Below are positions 1 to 8,415 of a stretch of 64,000 nt of DNA, piece after piece. Source of the DNA: Halothermothrix sp. (GTDB taxonomy: Bacteria > Bacillota > Halanaerobiia > DY22613); assembly GCA_016841825.1 (NCBI GenBank), contig JAENYK010000002.1:372001-436000 (forward strand), written 5' to 3'. A program made the position numbers and the translations under genes. Numbering within the stretch: the stretch's first letter is position 1; each line of letters begins with the position of its first letter. The notes beneath the pieces are model-generated. The model did no database searches and was not told the DNA's origin. It saw only the letters and a program-made list of their open reading frames with translations.

Positions 1-2
1 GT

Positions 3-440
3 ACTATTCTGGCCCTGTTGGAACGATCGAAAATGGTAGTTGAGGCCGCAGGAGCTGCTGGATTGGCTGGAATGATTAGTGGTAAGACGAAGCTTCAAAA
101 TAAGATCGGTGTAGCTATAATAAGTGGTGGTAATATTGATACAACACTAATTTCAACGATTATTGAAAGAGGTCTGATTAAGGAAGGCAGACGAATTAAT
201 CTACAGACAATCTTACCTGATCTTCCGGGAGCATTATCTCGTCTATTGAAGATTATTGCTGAGGAAGGAGCTAATATTCTCTCTGTTTTACACAATCGTT
301 TAGATCCAGCTTTAACTTTGAGACGGGTTTCAGTTGATTTGAGTTTGGAGACACGGAACCGTGATCATTGTCAACAGATAATCTCCAGGCTCAAAACAGA
401 GAATTATCAGGTCAACGAAAGAAGTATATGGATAAAATAG
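3..440 (+). CDS. ilvA: threonine ammonia-lyase, C-terminal part (truncated by window start)
   Basis: The reading frame is open to the left edge, so the start lies outside the window. The visible part covers the end of the PLP-enzyme fold (EAAGAAGLAG, then AIISGGNID, the glycine-rich stretch typical of this fold) followed by one ACT domain (RINLQTILPDLPGALSRLL, about the last 75 residues). That layout fits the single-ACT form of threonine ammonia-lyase, which deaminates threonine to 2-oxobutanoate, the first step to isoleucine; the ACT domain would be the allosteric part. A serine/threonine dehydratase with another preference is the main alternative. It ends 34 bp before the preferred start of the next gene. 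Confidence 0.85.
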   Translation, partial: TILALLERSKMVVEAAGAAGLAGMISGKTKLQNKIGVAIISGGNIDTTLISTIIERGLIKEGRRINLQTILPDLPGALSRLLKIIAEEGANILSVLHNRLDPALTLRRVSVDLSLETRNRDHCQQIISRLKTENYQVNERSIWIK

Positions 441-474
441 GCAGTATATGTTCTGTCAGTGGGAGGGAAAGTGT

Positions 475-1311
475 ATGGATTTGGATGTGATTGCTGAAGA
501 TCTGTATCCACATAAATTAGCTACAATTTTGGGAAGGGGGAAAAGATTGCACAAGTTGTTAAAAGCATATCCCACGGAAAGTCGCTTTAAACAGGCTGCT
601 TTAGAGAATATTGGACAGGTTATTGGTATCAAAAATCATGAGTCAAAAATCATGCGTCAATTGGCTGATTTAGATCAGGTGTACTATGATCTGATAACCC
701 CAAGATTCACAAAAGAATTTAGCATTAGTCCTGGCGCCAGGACTATTATGGGGATAGATACAGAATATCTGTTGAGTCCTCTTGATTCCATTCAGTTTGT
801 GGTTTATCAGAATGAGAGTTTTTATACAGGTTTTATTTTCACTAATGAAAGATTAGCATCTGCTGTAGTTCCTAAACGGGGTATAGAATTGTTGCGGAAA
901 ATAATCGCTGATTTTAAGCCAGACATTATTGTAGGCCATAATTTCAATTGTGATATTTCGGTTTTAGAAAGGGTATATGAAAACGAGATTCCCGAATTAC
1001 ACCAGTATGATGATACTATGAAGATTGCACGAAAAAGCCATGTTGCCAATATTGTGGGAAGTGCGGCTTTAAAAAGTCTGATTCAACGTATTTTTTCGAT
1101 TAAAGTGATTGAAGTTCAAAAAGCATATAGGAATTTAACATCTTTCGTAGAATATGGTTTAATGGATGCGGTTTTTCCAATCCATCTTAGAGATTTTCTG
1201 CTTACAGGTGAAAAACCGTACTTTTTACGACCAACGGTTATTGATTATATGATTCTTGCCACAAACAAAATCGAATTAAGATACGAAAAAATTCATTTTC
1301 CTGTCGAATAA
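475..1311 (+). CDS. DEDD-family 3'-5' exonuclease-like (RNase H fold) protein
   Basis: The middle of the protein carries the three acidic motifs of a DnaQ/RNase H-like 3'-5' exonuclease: GIDTEYL (D-x-E), VGHNFNCDISVL (H-N-x-x-x-D) and YGLMDAVF (Y-x-x-x-D), which together would bind two catalytic metal ions. The N-terminal ~90 residues are helical and not recognised. ATG at 448 is also in frame, but ATG 475 is preferred because GGGAGG lies 8 bp before it. Its target (DNA or RNA) cannot be told from the sequence. Confidence 0.7.
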   Translation: MDLDVIAEDLYPHKLATILGRGKRLHKLLKAYPTESRFKQAALENIGQVIGIKNHESKIMRQLADLDQVYYDLITPRFTKEFSISPGARTIMGIDTEYLLSPLDSIQFVVYQNESFYTGFIFTNERLASAVVPKRGIELLRKIIADFKPDIIVGHNFNCDISVLERVYENEIPELHQYDDTMKIARKSHVANIVGSAALKSLIQRIFSIKVIEVQKAYRNLTSFVEYGLMDAVFPIHLRDFLLTGEKPYFLRPTVIDYMILATNKIELRYEKIHFPVE

Positions 1312-1357
1312 AAGAGGATAATTGGTCATTTGTATGGAAGATAACTAATTGGTCTCA

Positions 1358-1363
1358 TATAAT
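1358..1363 (+). promoter_or_regulatory. possible -10 box upstream of glmU
   Basis: TATAAT lies 32 bp before the glmU start, between the exonuclease-like gene and glmU. No good -35 hexamer is seen at 16-18 bp, so this is tentative. Confidence 0.3.
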
Positions 1364-1394
1364 AAGTGAGAGTGATTTTTAAAGGAGGATATGT

Positions 1395-2753
1395 ATGAGT
1401 GAACTAGCTACTGTTATTCTGGCTGCCGGTAAGGGAACACGGATGAAGTCTCAGATGATTAAAGTTTTGCATAAACTGGTTGGTAAACCGATGCTTCAAC
1501 ATTTAGTTAACACTGCGGTGAAGTTAAATTCAACGAAAACTATAATGGTTGTTGGCTACCAGAGTGAATTGGTGCAGAAGACTATTCAGGGAGAGAATTT
1601 GGCTTATGCTGATCAAATTGAGCAGAACGGAACAGGTCATGCAGTTCTACAGGCTAAAGATCTTCTTCGCGATTTTCAAGGAGATACATTAGTATTAGTA
1701 GGTGATGCTCCTTTGTTAACAGAAGAGACTCTGCAAAATTTGATTAATGTTCATCAACAATATAGGGCTGATGCTACTATTCTAACAACACATCTTGAAA
1801 ATCCTTATGGATATGGACGAATAATTCGGGATGAAGACGGAACTTTTTTAAAGATTGTTGAACAGTTTGATCTTACAGGTGAAGAGGTAGAGATTGATGA
1901 AATCAATACGGGAATTTATATTTTTAATAACCAAAAACTATTTCGGGCTTTAGAACAGATTACTCCTGATAACAACAAAGGTGAATATTATTTGACAGAT
2001 GTTTTTGCAATCCTCCTTAGAGATGGTGCGAAAGTAGAGCTTGTGGAGACTCTTGATGCTGACGAGACTATTGGCATTAATGACCGGGTGCGTTTGGCCA
2101 GGGCTGAAAAGATTTTGCGTCAGCGGATTAATGAGCGTTTGATGCGAGAAGGGGTTACCATCATCGATCCAACTGTCACTTATATAGATGAAGGTGTAGA
2201 TATTGGTCAAGATACGATAATTTATCCATTTACTTTTATTGAAGGTAAGACCAGTATTGGGAAGAATGTTGTCATAGGTTCTCACTGCAGGATAAAAGAC
2301 TGTAAAATCGGAGATGATGTAGATATTACCAGTTCGGTCGTTTTAGAAAGTGAGATTAAAGATCGGGTAAAGATTGGGCCTTATGCTCATATCCGTCCCG
2401 GTAATCTCATCTGTGAAGACGCTAAAGTAGGAGATTTTGTTGAGTTGAAAAAGACTACTGTTGGTGTAGGTAGCAAAGTGCCTCATCTGAGTTATGTTGG
2501 AGACGCGACATTGGGAGAAGGGTGTAACATAGGTGCTGGCACAATTACTGCTAATTATGACGGTGAAAATAAATATCCAACGATTTTGGGTAATGGTGTC
2601 TTCATAGGTAGTAACTCAACGCTGGTGGCTCCTGTAAAACTTGAAGATGGAGCCAGATCTGGTGCAGGATCTGTAGTAACTAAAGATGTTGACAAAGGTG
2701 AAACTGTTGTCGGAGTTCCTGCTCGTAAATTCGAAAAGAAGAAAAAAAATTAG
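1395..2753 (+). CDS. glmU: bifunctional N-acetylglucosamine-1-phosphate uridyltransferase / glucosamine-1-phosphate acetyltransferase
   Basis: At 452 residues it is full length for GlmU. The N-terminal pyrophosphorylase domain opens with AAGKGTRMKS, the nucleotide-binding loop, and the C-terminal half is a left-handed beta helix of hexapeptide repeats ending near IGAGTITANYDGENK and FIGSNSTLVAPV. The enzyme makes UDP-GlcNAc for peptidoglycan in the cytoplasm. AAAGGAGG lies just before ATG 1395. prs follows after 48 bp, the usual glmU-prs pairing in Firmicutes, so the two are probably co-transcribed. Confidence 0.97.
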   Translation: MSELATVILAAGKGTRMKSQMIKVLHKLVGKPMLQHLVNTAVKLNSTKTIMVVGYQSELVQKTIQGENLAYADQIEQNGTGHAVLQAKDLLRDFQGDTLVLVGDAPLLTEETLQNLINVHQQYRADATILTTHLENPYGYGRIIRDEDGTFLKIVEQFDLTGEEVEIDEINTGIYIFNNQKLFRALEQITPDNNKGEYYLTDVFAILLRDGAKVELVETLDADETIGINDRVRLARAEKILRQRINERLMREGVTIIDPTVTYIDEGVDIGQDTIIYPFTFIEGKTSIGKNVVIGSHCRIKDCKIGDDVDITSSVVLESEIKDRVKIGPYAHIRPGNLICEDAKVGDFVELKKTTVGVGSKVPHLSYVGDATLGEGCNIGAGTITANYDGENKYPTILGNGVFIGSNSTLVAPVKLEDGARSGAGSVVTKDVDKGETVVGVPARKFEKKKKN

Positions 2754-2801
2754 GCGTTTTGTCTTTATCAAGGTTTAAATTCAGGGGGAGGATGGTTAAA
2801 G

Positions 2802-3743
2802 ATGCAAGACAATGGGAACGCTTTAAAAATTTTTACCGGAAATGCTCATGAAGAGTTGGTAAAAGAGATCTGTGTGGATCTGGGATGTGCTTTAGGTGAT
2901 GCGGAGATCTCCAGGTTTAGTGATGGTGAGATTGCGGTTAAGATTAACGAAAGTGTGCGGGGGGCAGACACTTTTGTGGTGCAGCCAACTTGTCCACCAT
3001 GTAATGAGAATCTGATGGAGCTATTGTGTATGATTGATTCCCTTCGCCGGGCTTCTGCAAATCGAATTACTGCAGTTATCCCCTATTATGGGTATGCTCG
3101 TCAGGATAGAAAAGCTGCAGCGCGTGATCCAATCACAGCAAAACTGATTGCCAATCTTTTAACAACTGCAGGTGCTAACCGGGTTCTAACCCTCGACTTA
3201 CATGCACCACAGATTCAAGGATTTTTTGATATTCCTGTAGATCATTTGTATGGTGCGCCTATACTGGTAAAATATTTTAACGAAAAGGGGTTAGAAGACA
3301 TTACCGTTGTGGCTCCTGATGTCGGTGCTGTGCGGGATTCTAGATCTTTTGCACAACGTCTGGAGGCATCTCTGGCGATTATTGATAAGCGTCGTCCAAA
3401 ACCAAATGTATCAGAGGTTATGAACATTATCGGAGATGTGGAAGGTAGGAATCTGATCCTTTTTGATGACATGATTGATACTGCTGGTACGATTACTCAT
3501 GCAGCTAAAGCTTTGAAAGAGATGGGTGCTAAATCCATATATGCTTGCTGTACTCATCCAATTTTCTCAGGGCCAGCCGTGGGACGTTTGAACTCTGCTC
3601 CAATAGATGAGTTGATAGTTTTGAATACTATTCCACAGAATCCAGAGAGATTACCCAAGATGAAGATTCTGTCAGTAGCACCTTTAATTGCGGATGCTAT
3701 AGAACGGATACATCTTCATCAATCGGTAAGTGTACTTTTCTAA
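2802..3743 (+). CDS. prs: ribose-phosphate pyrophosphokinase
   Basis: At 313 residues it is full length. The PRPP-binding motif DDMIDTAGTI and the class I features RYGYARQDRK-like (YYGYARQDRK) and DLHAPQIQGFF are all present. It makes PRPP from ribose 5-phosphate and ATP for nucleotide, histidine and tryptophan synthesis. GGGGGAGG lies about 10 bp before the ATG. It follows glmU closely and is followed by a separate promoter for the L25 gene. Confidence 0.97.
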   Translation: MQDNGNALKIFTGNAHEELVKEICVDLGCALGDAEISRFSDGEIAVKINESVRGADTFVVQPTCPPCNENLMELLCMIDSLRRASANRITAVIPYYGYARQDRKAAARDPITAKLIANLLTTAGANRVLTLDLHAPQIQGFFDIPVDHLYGAPILVKYFNEKGLEDITVVAPDVGAVRDSRSFAQRLEASLAIIDKRRPKPNVSEVMNIIGDVEGRNLILFDDMIDTAGTITHAAKALKEMGAKSIYACCTHPIFSGPAVGRLNSAPIDELIVLNTIPQNPERLPKMKILSVAPLIADAIERIHLHQSVSVLF

Positions 3744-3759
3744 AAATGTTAAAGTTTAT

Positions 3760-3788
3760 TTGCTAAAAAGTAAGAGAAATGATATAAT
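3760..3788 (+). promoter_or_regulatory. sigma-A-type promoter of the L25/Ctc gene
   Basis: TTGCTA (3760-3765) and TATAAT (3783-3788) are spaced by 17 bp, directly after the prs stop codon and 39 bp before the L25 start. Both boxes and the spacing fit a vegetative promoter. Confidence 0.7.
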
Positions 3789-3826
3789 AATGGCTATGAG
3801 ACATTATTGAAAAAGGAGTGGATATA

Positions 3827-4453
3827 ATGGAAAGAATAAAGCTACAGGCCGCAGTGCGTCAAGGGAGAGGCACTAGTGCTTCCCGTCAACTCCGTGCCGA
3901 TGGTCGGATTCCGGCAGTAGTTTATGGAAAAGACCGTGAATCGAAGGCTTTATCTCTTGTTGAGAAGGAAACTAGAACAGTTATTGGGAAAAATAGTCTG
4001 ATTGATCTCATCTTTGATGGTGGTCAAGCTAGTGTGGTCTTAAAAGAGGTACAGAGAGAGCCTGTTTCGGGACGCCCAATTCATCTAGATTTTCAAGAGG
4101 TAGATTTAAACCAGAAGATTACGATTACTGTACCACTGCATCTTGAAGGTACTCCTGCTGGTATTAGTGAGGGTGGTATCCTACAACAAACTATGCGTGA
4201 GGTCGATCTGGAATGTCTTCCAACAGAGATGCCTGATTTTCTGAATGTGGATGTGAGTCATCTAAAAGTTGGAGAATCTCTCAGTGTTGCAGAGATTTCT
4301 GTTCCGGAGAACATGGAGATTTTAACCTCGGGTGAAGAAGTTATCGCAACCATTGTTACACCGACAATGCCTGTTGAAGAAGAAGAGGAAGAAGAAGAGG
4401 ATCTGGAGCCTGTTGTTATTGAATCTGCTGAAGATGCAGAAGAAGAGGCTTAG
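3827..4453 (+). CDS. rplY: 50S ribosomal protein L25 / general stress protein Ctc
   Basis: This is the long CTC form of L25: an N-terminal 5S-rRNA-binding domain (RQGRGTSASRQLRADGRIPAV) followed by the beta-rich TL5-type domain and a very acidic tail (a run of eight glutamates, then more Asp/Glu). It binds 5S rRNA in the large subunit. A GTG at 3818 is in frame but touches the AAAGGAG motif; ATG 3827 has 9 bp spacing and is preferred. The gene sits between prs and pth, as in many Firmicutes. Confidence 0.93.
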   Translation: MERIKLQAAVRQGRGTSASRQLRADGRIPAVVYGKDRESKALSLVEKETRTVIGKNSLIDLIFDGGQASVVLKEVQREPVSGRPIHLDFQEVDLNQKITITVPLHLEGTPAGISEGGILQQTMREVDLECLPTEMPDFLNVDVSHLKVGESLSVAEISVPENMEILTSGEEVIATIVTPTMPVEEEEEEEEDLEPVVIESAEDAEEEA

Positions 4454-4530
4454 ATTTTATATGATACTTAAAGCTTAACCTGATTCCGGTTTTGGAGGTT
4501 GTGCTTTTTTAAAAGTGGTAATACATTAGA

Positions 4531-4562
4531 ATGGCGTAATCAAACTGGTTACGTCATTTTAT
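4531..4562 (+). terminator. rho-independent terminator after the L25 gene
   Basis: An 11-bp stem (4531-4541 with 4547-4557, with G-T pairs) is followed by a T-rich run. It closes the L25 transcript. Confidence 0.75.
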
Positions 4563-4804
4563 TATTCAGTGGGTTTTTGGAGTTTAAGATAGAGATTAAG
4601 TGTTCACACCATGTTTATTGGTAATAGATTTATCTTTGGGGAGTACTAATCTGAATGTGAAGCAGTAATATTATCTTGATTTTAACATGTGTAAAAGAGG
4701 TAGAATATTTAATGGTAGAGAATTAGTTTAATTGAGTTCCCTATGGTTATTTTTAAAGGTTAAGGATGGATGAATATCTGCAGTTGTAAAGGGGGTAGTC
4801 AGAT
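4563..4804. other. intergenic region before pth
   Basis: No gene is seen. TTGATT (4676) and TAGAAT (4701) could be a weak promoter, but the 19-bp spacing is poor. Confidence 0.3.
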
Positions 4805-5374
4805 ATGTATTTGATTGTGGGATTGGGTAATCCCGGTAGAGAATATGCTGAAACCAGGCATAATATTGGTTTCTGGGTTATTCATGAATTGGCCAATAAG
4901 CATAATATTTCGGTTGCAGGAGTTAAATCTCGCGCGTTATATGGGCAAGGAATGATTAATGGAAGAAAGGTAATTCTTGCTCAACCTCAGACATATATGA
5001 ATCTAAGTGGAGAAGCAGTGGCGCCATTGATGAATTACTTCAAGATTCCTCTGGAAAATTTGCTGGTGATCTATGACGATTTAGATCTTGATCCTGGTAA
5101 GTTAAGAATGCGTAAAACTGGAGGTCATGGTGGGCATAATGGAATGCGTTCCTTAATTGATCGTTTGGGGACTAAAGATTTTTCCAGATTAAGAATAGGA
5201 ATCGGTAAACCTAATGAACACATACAGGGAAAAGATTTTGTCTTAGGTAAATTTGACAAAGAGGAACAGTCAGTAATGGAGGAAGCTGTGAAACGAAGTT
5301 GTCAGGGAATATTGCTCTGGTTAGATGAAGGGATCGATCAGGCGATGAATCAGATCAATCGAGATATGGAGTAA
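4805..5374 (+). CDS. pth: peptidyl-tRNA hydrolase
   Basis: At 189 residues it is full length. It starts with YLIVGLGNPGREY, then RHNIGFWV (catalytic His), QPQTYMNLSGE, YDDLDL (catalytic Asp) and GGHGGHNGMRSL. It frees tRNA from peptidyl-tRNAs that fall off the ribosome. AAAGGGGG precedes the ATG by about 10 bp. pth is commonly followed by fin and mfd in spore formers; here four other genes or units lie in between. Confidence 0.97.
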   Translation: MYLIVGLGNPGREYAETRHNIGFWVIHELANKHNISVAGVKSRALYGQGMINGRKVILAQPQTYMNLSGEAVAPLMNYFKIPLENLLVIYDDLDLDPGKLRMRKTGGHGGHNGMRSLIDRLGTKDFSRLRIGIGKPNEHIQGKDFVLGKFDKEEQSVMEEAVKRSCQGILLWLDEGIDQAMNQINRDME

Positions 5375-5439
5375 CTGGCTGCCATGGTTATATTGTTGGA
5401 ATAATCAGAGATGTTTCAGGGAGAGAGGGCAATAGTCGA

Positions 5440-6597
5440 ATGAAGAGAGAGATTACTATTTTGCGGGTTTATGGTTTTGTTATGTTTATGGGAGTTGGAG
5501 CATTTTTTCCATATATCTTTTTATATATGCGTGGGCTAGGATTTTCAAATGCTCAAATTGGGGTCTTGGGAGCGTTGGGTCCAATGGTGATGATGCTGGT
5601 GCAGCCTATCTGGGGATGGATCTGTGATAGTACCGAAAGACCGGAGAGAGTCTCATTCTGGCTGGCCCTGGGAGTCGCTGGATCATTAGGATTATTACTC
5701 ATTGGTAGATCGTTTATTTCTATTTTTATTTATTTGAGTTTATTTAATGTTTTTTATAGTTCTCTGATACCGACTTATGATAGTATTGTGATCAGAACTT
5801 TAGAAAACCAATCCCCTTTACAGGTTAGTTATGGGCAGGTACGGTGGTTAGGTTCTCTGGGTTATGCACTGACTGCTTTTAGTGTTGGTCGGATTATTGA
5901 AGGAACTAAGATGTCAGTTATTCTGTGGATTTATTTAGCTGTCGCTGTACTATCTGCTCTTTTGGCTACCAGGTTACCTAAAGTATCGGTGTATACAGGT
6001 ATTATTCGGGATAAGGTTAAAATTTGGCCACTTTTTAAAAACCGTGAATTTCTTATCTTTCTAATCGCTGGGGCATTGGTGATCGGCAGTAATGCAATTA
6101 ACTACACGTTTTTCCCTTTCTTATTTACTGAATTAGGTGGTGGAGAGGGATTATTAGGACTGGCTATGTTAATTTCTGCCTTTGCAGAGATCCCTTTTTT
6201 CTTTTTTTCTGCTAAGTTTCATAAACGCTTTAAATTATCGTATTTGTTGATCGCCGCTTTTGTGGTCACTGGTCTTAGATGGTATTTATATAGTGCTGCT
6301 AAATCCCCTCTTCAACTGCTGGTGCTACAGTTATTGCATGGTATTACTTATGGGTTGTTGTACTCTACATCTGTAATTTATGTTTCAAAATTGGCTCCTG
6401 AACGTTTGCGGGTTTCAGCCCAGAACCTCTTCTGGGCAGCTACTTTTGGTTTTGGAAATGTGATAGCTAATCTGGTTGGTGGTTGGGTATATGAATACTA
6501 TCCAGTTCAGATTCTCTTCAAATTGGCAAGTATAGCTGCTGTTGTAGGCACTATTGTATTCTTTGTGGGCATTGTATTACCTGATAGAAGAGTATGA
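5440..6597 (+). CDS. MFS transporter
   Basis: The 385-residue protein is almost entirely hydrophobic with about 12 predicted membrane helices and MFS-like loops (GWICDSTERPERV in loop 2-3, GQVRWLGSLGYAL in helix 5). It resembles the lactose-permease-like / nucleoside:H+ symporter branch, but the substrate cannot be named. GGGAGAGAGG precedes the ATG. A strong terminator follows at once, so it is the last gene of its transcript. Confidence 0.75.
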   Translation: MKREITILRVYGFVMFMGVGAFFPYIFLYMRGLGFSNAQIGVLGALGPMVMMLVQPIWGWICDSTERPERVSFWLALGVAGSLGLLLIGRSFISIFIYLSLFNVFYSSLIPTYDSIVIRTLENQSPLQVSYGQVRWLGSLGYALTAFSVGRIIEGTKMSVILWIYLAVAVLSALLATRLPKVSVYTGIIRDKVKIWPLFKNREFLIFLIAGALVIGSNAINYTFFPFLFTELGGGEGLLGLAMLISAFAEIPFFFFSAKFHKRFKLSYLLIAAFVVTGLRWYLYSAAKSPLQLLVLQLLHGITYGLLYSTSVIYVSKLAPERLRVSAQNLFWAATFGFGNVIANLVGGWVYEYYPVQILFKLASIAAVVGTIVFFVGIVLPDRRV

Positions 6598-6606
6598 ATG
6601 ATGAGT

Positions 6607-6631
6607 ACTCCCGATTGAAACGGGAGTTTTT
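6607..6631 (+). terminator. rho-independent terminator after the MFS gene
   Basis: ACTCCCG (6607-6613) pairs with CGGGAGT (6621-6627), followed by a T run. Confidence 0.85.
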
Positions 6632-6671
6632 ATATACATAATTTATAATTTAAATTTTTTTAAATTACCCC

Positions 6672-6700
6672 TTGCCAAACACTTGTTCGGGTGTTATAAT
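6672..6700 (+). promoter_or_regulatory. promoter of the flavin-reductase-like gene
   Basis: TTGCCA (6672-6677) and TATAAT (6695-6700) are spaced by exactly 17 bp, between the preceding terminator and the gene at 6772. Confidence 0.8.
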
Positions 6701-6706
6701 ACTAAT

Positions 6707-6720
6707 AGAACATATGTTCT
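6707..6720. promoter_or_regulatory. LexA/DinR-like palindromic operator
   Basis: AGAACATATGTTCT is a perfect 14-bp palindrome containing GAAC-N4-GTTC, the core of the Gram-positive SOS box. It lies 6 bp after the -10 box, where a bound repressor would cover the transcription start. Confidence 0.5.
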
Positions 6721-6771
6721 GTTGAGTGAGGCAACAGAGATACCTTATGGTACTGCAGAAGGGGGTTAAGG

Positions 6772-7371
6772 ATGTTGAGTGAGAAAGTGGTCATTGATCC
6801 AGATCGGTATACAGGTCACAACTTTTGGCGAAGGTTTCCGGGAGTAAGTCTGGCTACTTTGATATCTACCTTGAATTCTTCGAAAGAAGTTGAGGTCGCT
6901 TATTGGGGTATGGGGATGCCTTTTGCAGAAGATGCGTCATACTTTCTGTTAACCTGTTCAGCCAATTCTCCATTTTATAAAAATATATCACAATGGAGTG
7001 AGTTTGTGATTAATTATCCGGATAATAGTCTGGTAGAGACCCTATATTTTTGGGCCTTAAACTTTCCAAATCAACTGGTCAAGCCAGAGGAACTCGGGCT
7101 CAAAACCGAAAAGTCACAACTAGTAAAACCTTCGCGTATTCAGGAATGTTATGCACATCTTGAATGCCGTCTTGAGAGAGAGATGTATCATCAAGGTCAG
7201 ATGCTGATTGTGGCTAAAATTCTCGCAGGTTACCTTGATCAGACTCTGGCGGGGATATCTGGTGAAGGCGATCCGCTTGTGAATTTTAGTCAACAGATGG
7301 TGGGCTACATCTTCCCCTATAGGTGTAGTTTGGTTAATTGTGCCATAAATCCAAAAGCATGGCGTGATTAA
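6772..7371 (+). CDS. flavin reductase-like (FMN-binding split barrel) protein
   Basis: The 199-residue sequence has the layout of the flavin reductase / DIM6-NTAB family: a short opening segment (FPGVSLATLIST), a central QLVKPSRIQECYAHLECRL region and LIVAKILAGYLDQ, which in the family form the barrel that holds FMN. Family members reduce flavins or use FMN on small molecules in the cytoplasm. The similarity is by pattern only, so the substrate is unknown. The gene has its own promoter and a LexA-like operator, an odd pairing for this family. Confidence 0.55.
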   Translation: MLSEKVVIDPDRYTGHNFWRRFPGVSLATLISTLNSSKEVEVAYWGMGMPFAEDASYFLLTCSANSPFYKNISQWSEFVINYPDNSLVETLYFWALNFPNQLVKPEELGLKTEKSQLVKPSRIQECYAHLECRLEREMYHQGQMLIVAKILAGYLDQTLAGISGEGDPLVNFSQQMVGYIFPYRCSLVNCAINPKAWRD

Positions 7372-7480
7372 TGACCATCTTTTGCATTCCTTTGAGTAAA
7401 TTCCAAAGATGCTTAGAGGTATGCCAGTTTGCAACTTACAATTACACTTATGTATGAGTAAATTTTACCCCTAACGAAGG

Positions 7481-7520
7481 AAGTCCCGGTCTGGTAGAGA
7501 GCTGGGATTTCTTTCATTTT
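7481..7520 (+). terminator. terminator after the flavin-reductase-like gene
   Basis: A 10-bp stem (7481-7490 with 7501-7510, including G-T pairs) leads into a T-rich stretch. Confidence 0.65.
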
Positions 7521-7658
7521 AAAGTCTTTTTTAGTAGGCAATAGTGGATAACTTTATTTTAGCGAGATTAAGATATTCTACAATATCGTCTTTCCTATCG
7601 TATAAAATTCCTCTTAAGGATGTAAACTATGTAACAGAACAGGGAAGTGGGGATTCAA

Positions 7659-8045
7659 ATGTACCTATTGGCTGGTATTGTATCGGCGGTTCTAGCATAT
7701 ATTTTGAACAGAGTATTAGTTAGACGTTTTGGAGCGGGAGTGATAATTTTTATCACTCCAATTGTGGAAGAAGGTTTGAAGACAGGTCTGGCAATCTTAT
7801 TTAGAACTTTGATCTTACCAGTGCATGTGTTTTTTGGCATAATTGAAGGTATTTATGATCTTAAAACTTCCCGTTTGGGTACTACAGCAGGTTTATTGAG
7901 TGTGCTCTGGCATACAGTGTTTGGATTAGTGACGATTATGGTACAGCAGATAATGGGGCACATTGTATATGGATTATTGGCTGCCATTTTTTTGCATTAT
8001 ATAGGAAACAGCATAGTGGTCAAACCAAAGGAGGACAGTGAATGA
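7659..8045 (+). CDS. small PrsW-like membrane protein (possible intramembrane protease)
   Basis: This protein of about 128 residues has four predicted membrane helices. It carries PIVEEGLKTG (E-E-x-x-K), FFGIIEGIYD, LWHTVFGL and LHYIGN, the order of motifs seen in PrsW-type glutamic intramembrane proteases. A GTG at 7647 is in frame, but ATG 7659 fits the GGGG motif better. Its stop overlaps the start of fin (ATGA), so the two are translationally coupled, which hints at a sporulation or envelope role. Activity is not proven by sequence. Confidence 0.5.
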   Translation: MYLLAGIVSAVLAYILNRVLVRRFGAGVIIFITPIVEEGLKTGLAILFRTLILPVHVFFGIIEGIYDLKTSRLGTTAGLLSVLWHTVFGLVTIMVQQIMGHIVYGLLAAIFLHYIGNSIVVKPKEDSE

Positions 8046-8311
8046 GAATTCTGTATTATTGTCACAATTGTGGAGACTTTATTGATGAGCTAAGTGTTGA
8101 CAAAATTGATGAATCAAAGCTAGGTTTTGATCTCTTGACTCAAGAGGAGAAAAAAGATATAATGAAGTGGAACAAGTCTGGGGATATTTTATATGTTGGA
8201 AGTGTCTGTGATGCTTGTTATCAAGAATTAAGTAATATGTTAGGTGATGATCTTGAACCCTATCACGATCAGGGAGTTTATAGTGTCTACGATACTCCAA
8301 AACTCCATTAA
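8042..8311 (+). CDS. fin: anti-sigma-F factor Fin homologue
   Basis: This 89-residue protein begins RILYYCHNCGDFI and ends with CDACYQEL; the two CxxC pairs would bind zinc. LGFDLLTQEEKKDIM matches the conserved middle of Fin (YabK), which in Bacillus turns off sigma-F in the forespore so that sigma-G can take over. The position between pth and mfd is the same as in B. subtilis. It overlaps the preceding membrane-protein gene by 4 bp and ends before a strong hairpin. Confidence 0.85.
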   Translation: MRILYYCHNCGDFIDELSVDKIDESKLGFDLLTQEEKKDIMKWNKSGDILYVGSVCDACYQELSNMLGDDLEPYHDQGVYSVYDTPKLH

Positions 8312-8350
8312 GATTCTCACCTATCTCTGAGTAAAACAACATAGGAAGGC

Positions 8351-8402
8351 AAGGCCTTAAACCCCCTTCATCTAAGGGATAAGGGTTTTTTAAGGCCTTT
8401 TC
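8351..8402 (+). terminator. long hairpin terminator between fin and mfd
   Basis: AAGGCCTTAAA at 8351 pairs with the T-rich TTTAAGGCCTT near 8388-8398, with an inner CCC/GGG pairing, and a T run follows. It could work on both strands. Confidence 0.75.
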
Positions 8403-8415
8403 GTGTTGGGAAAGG

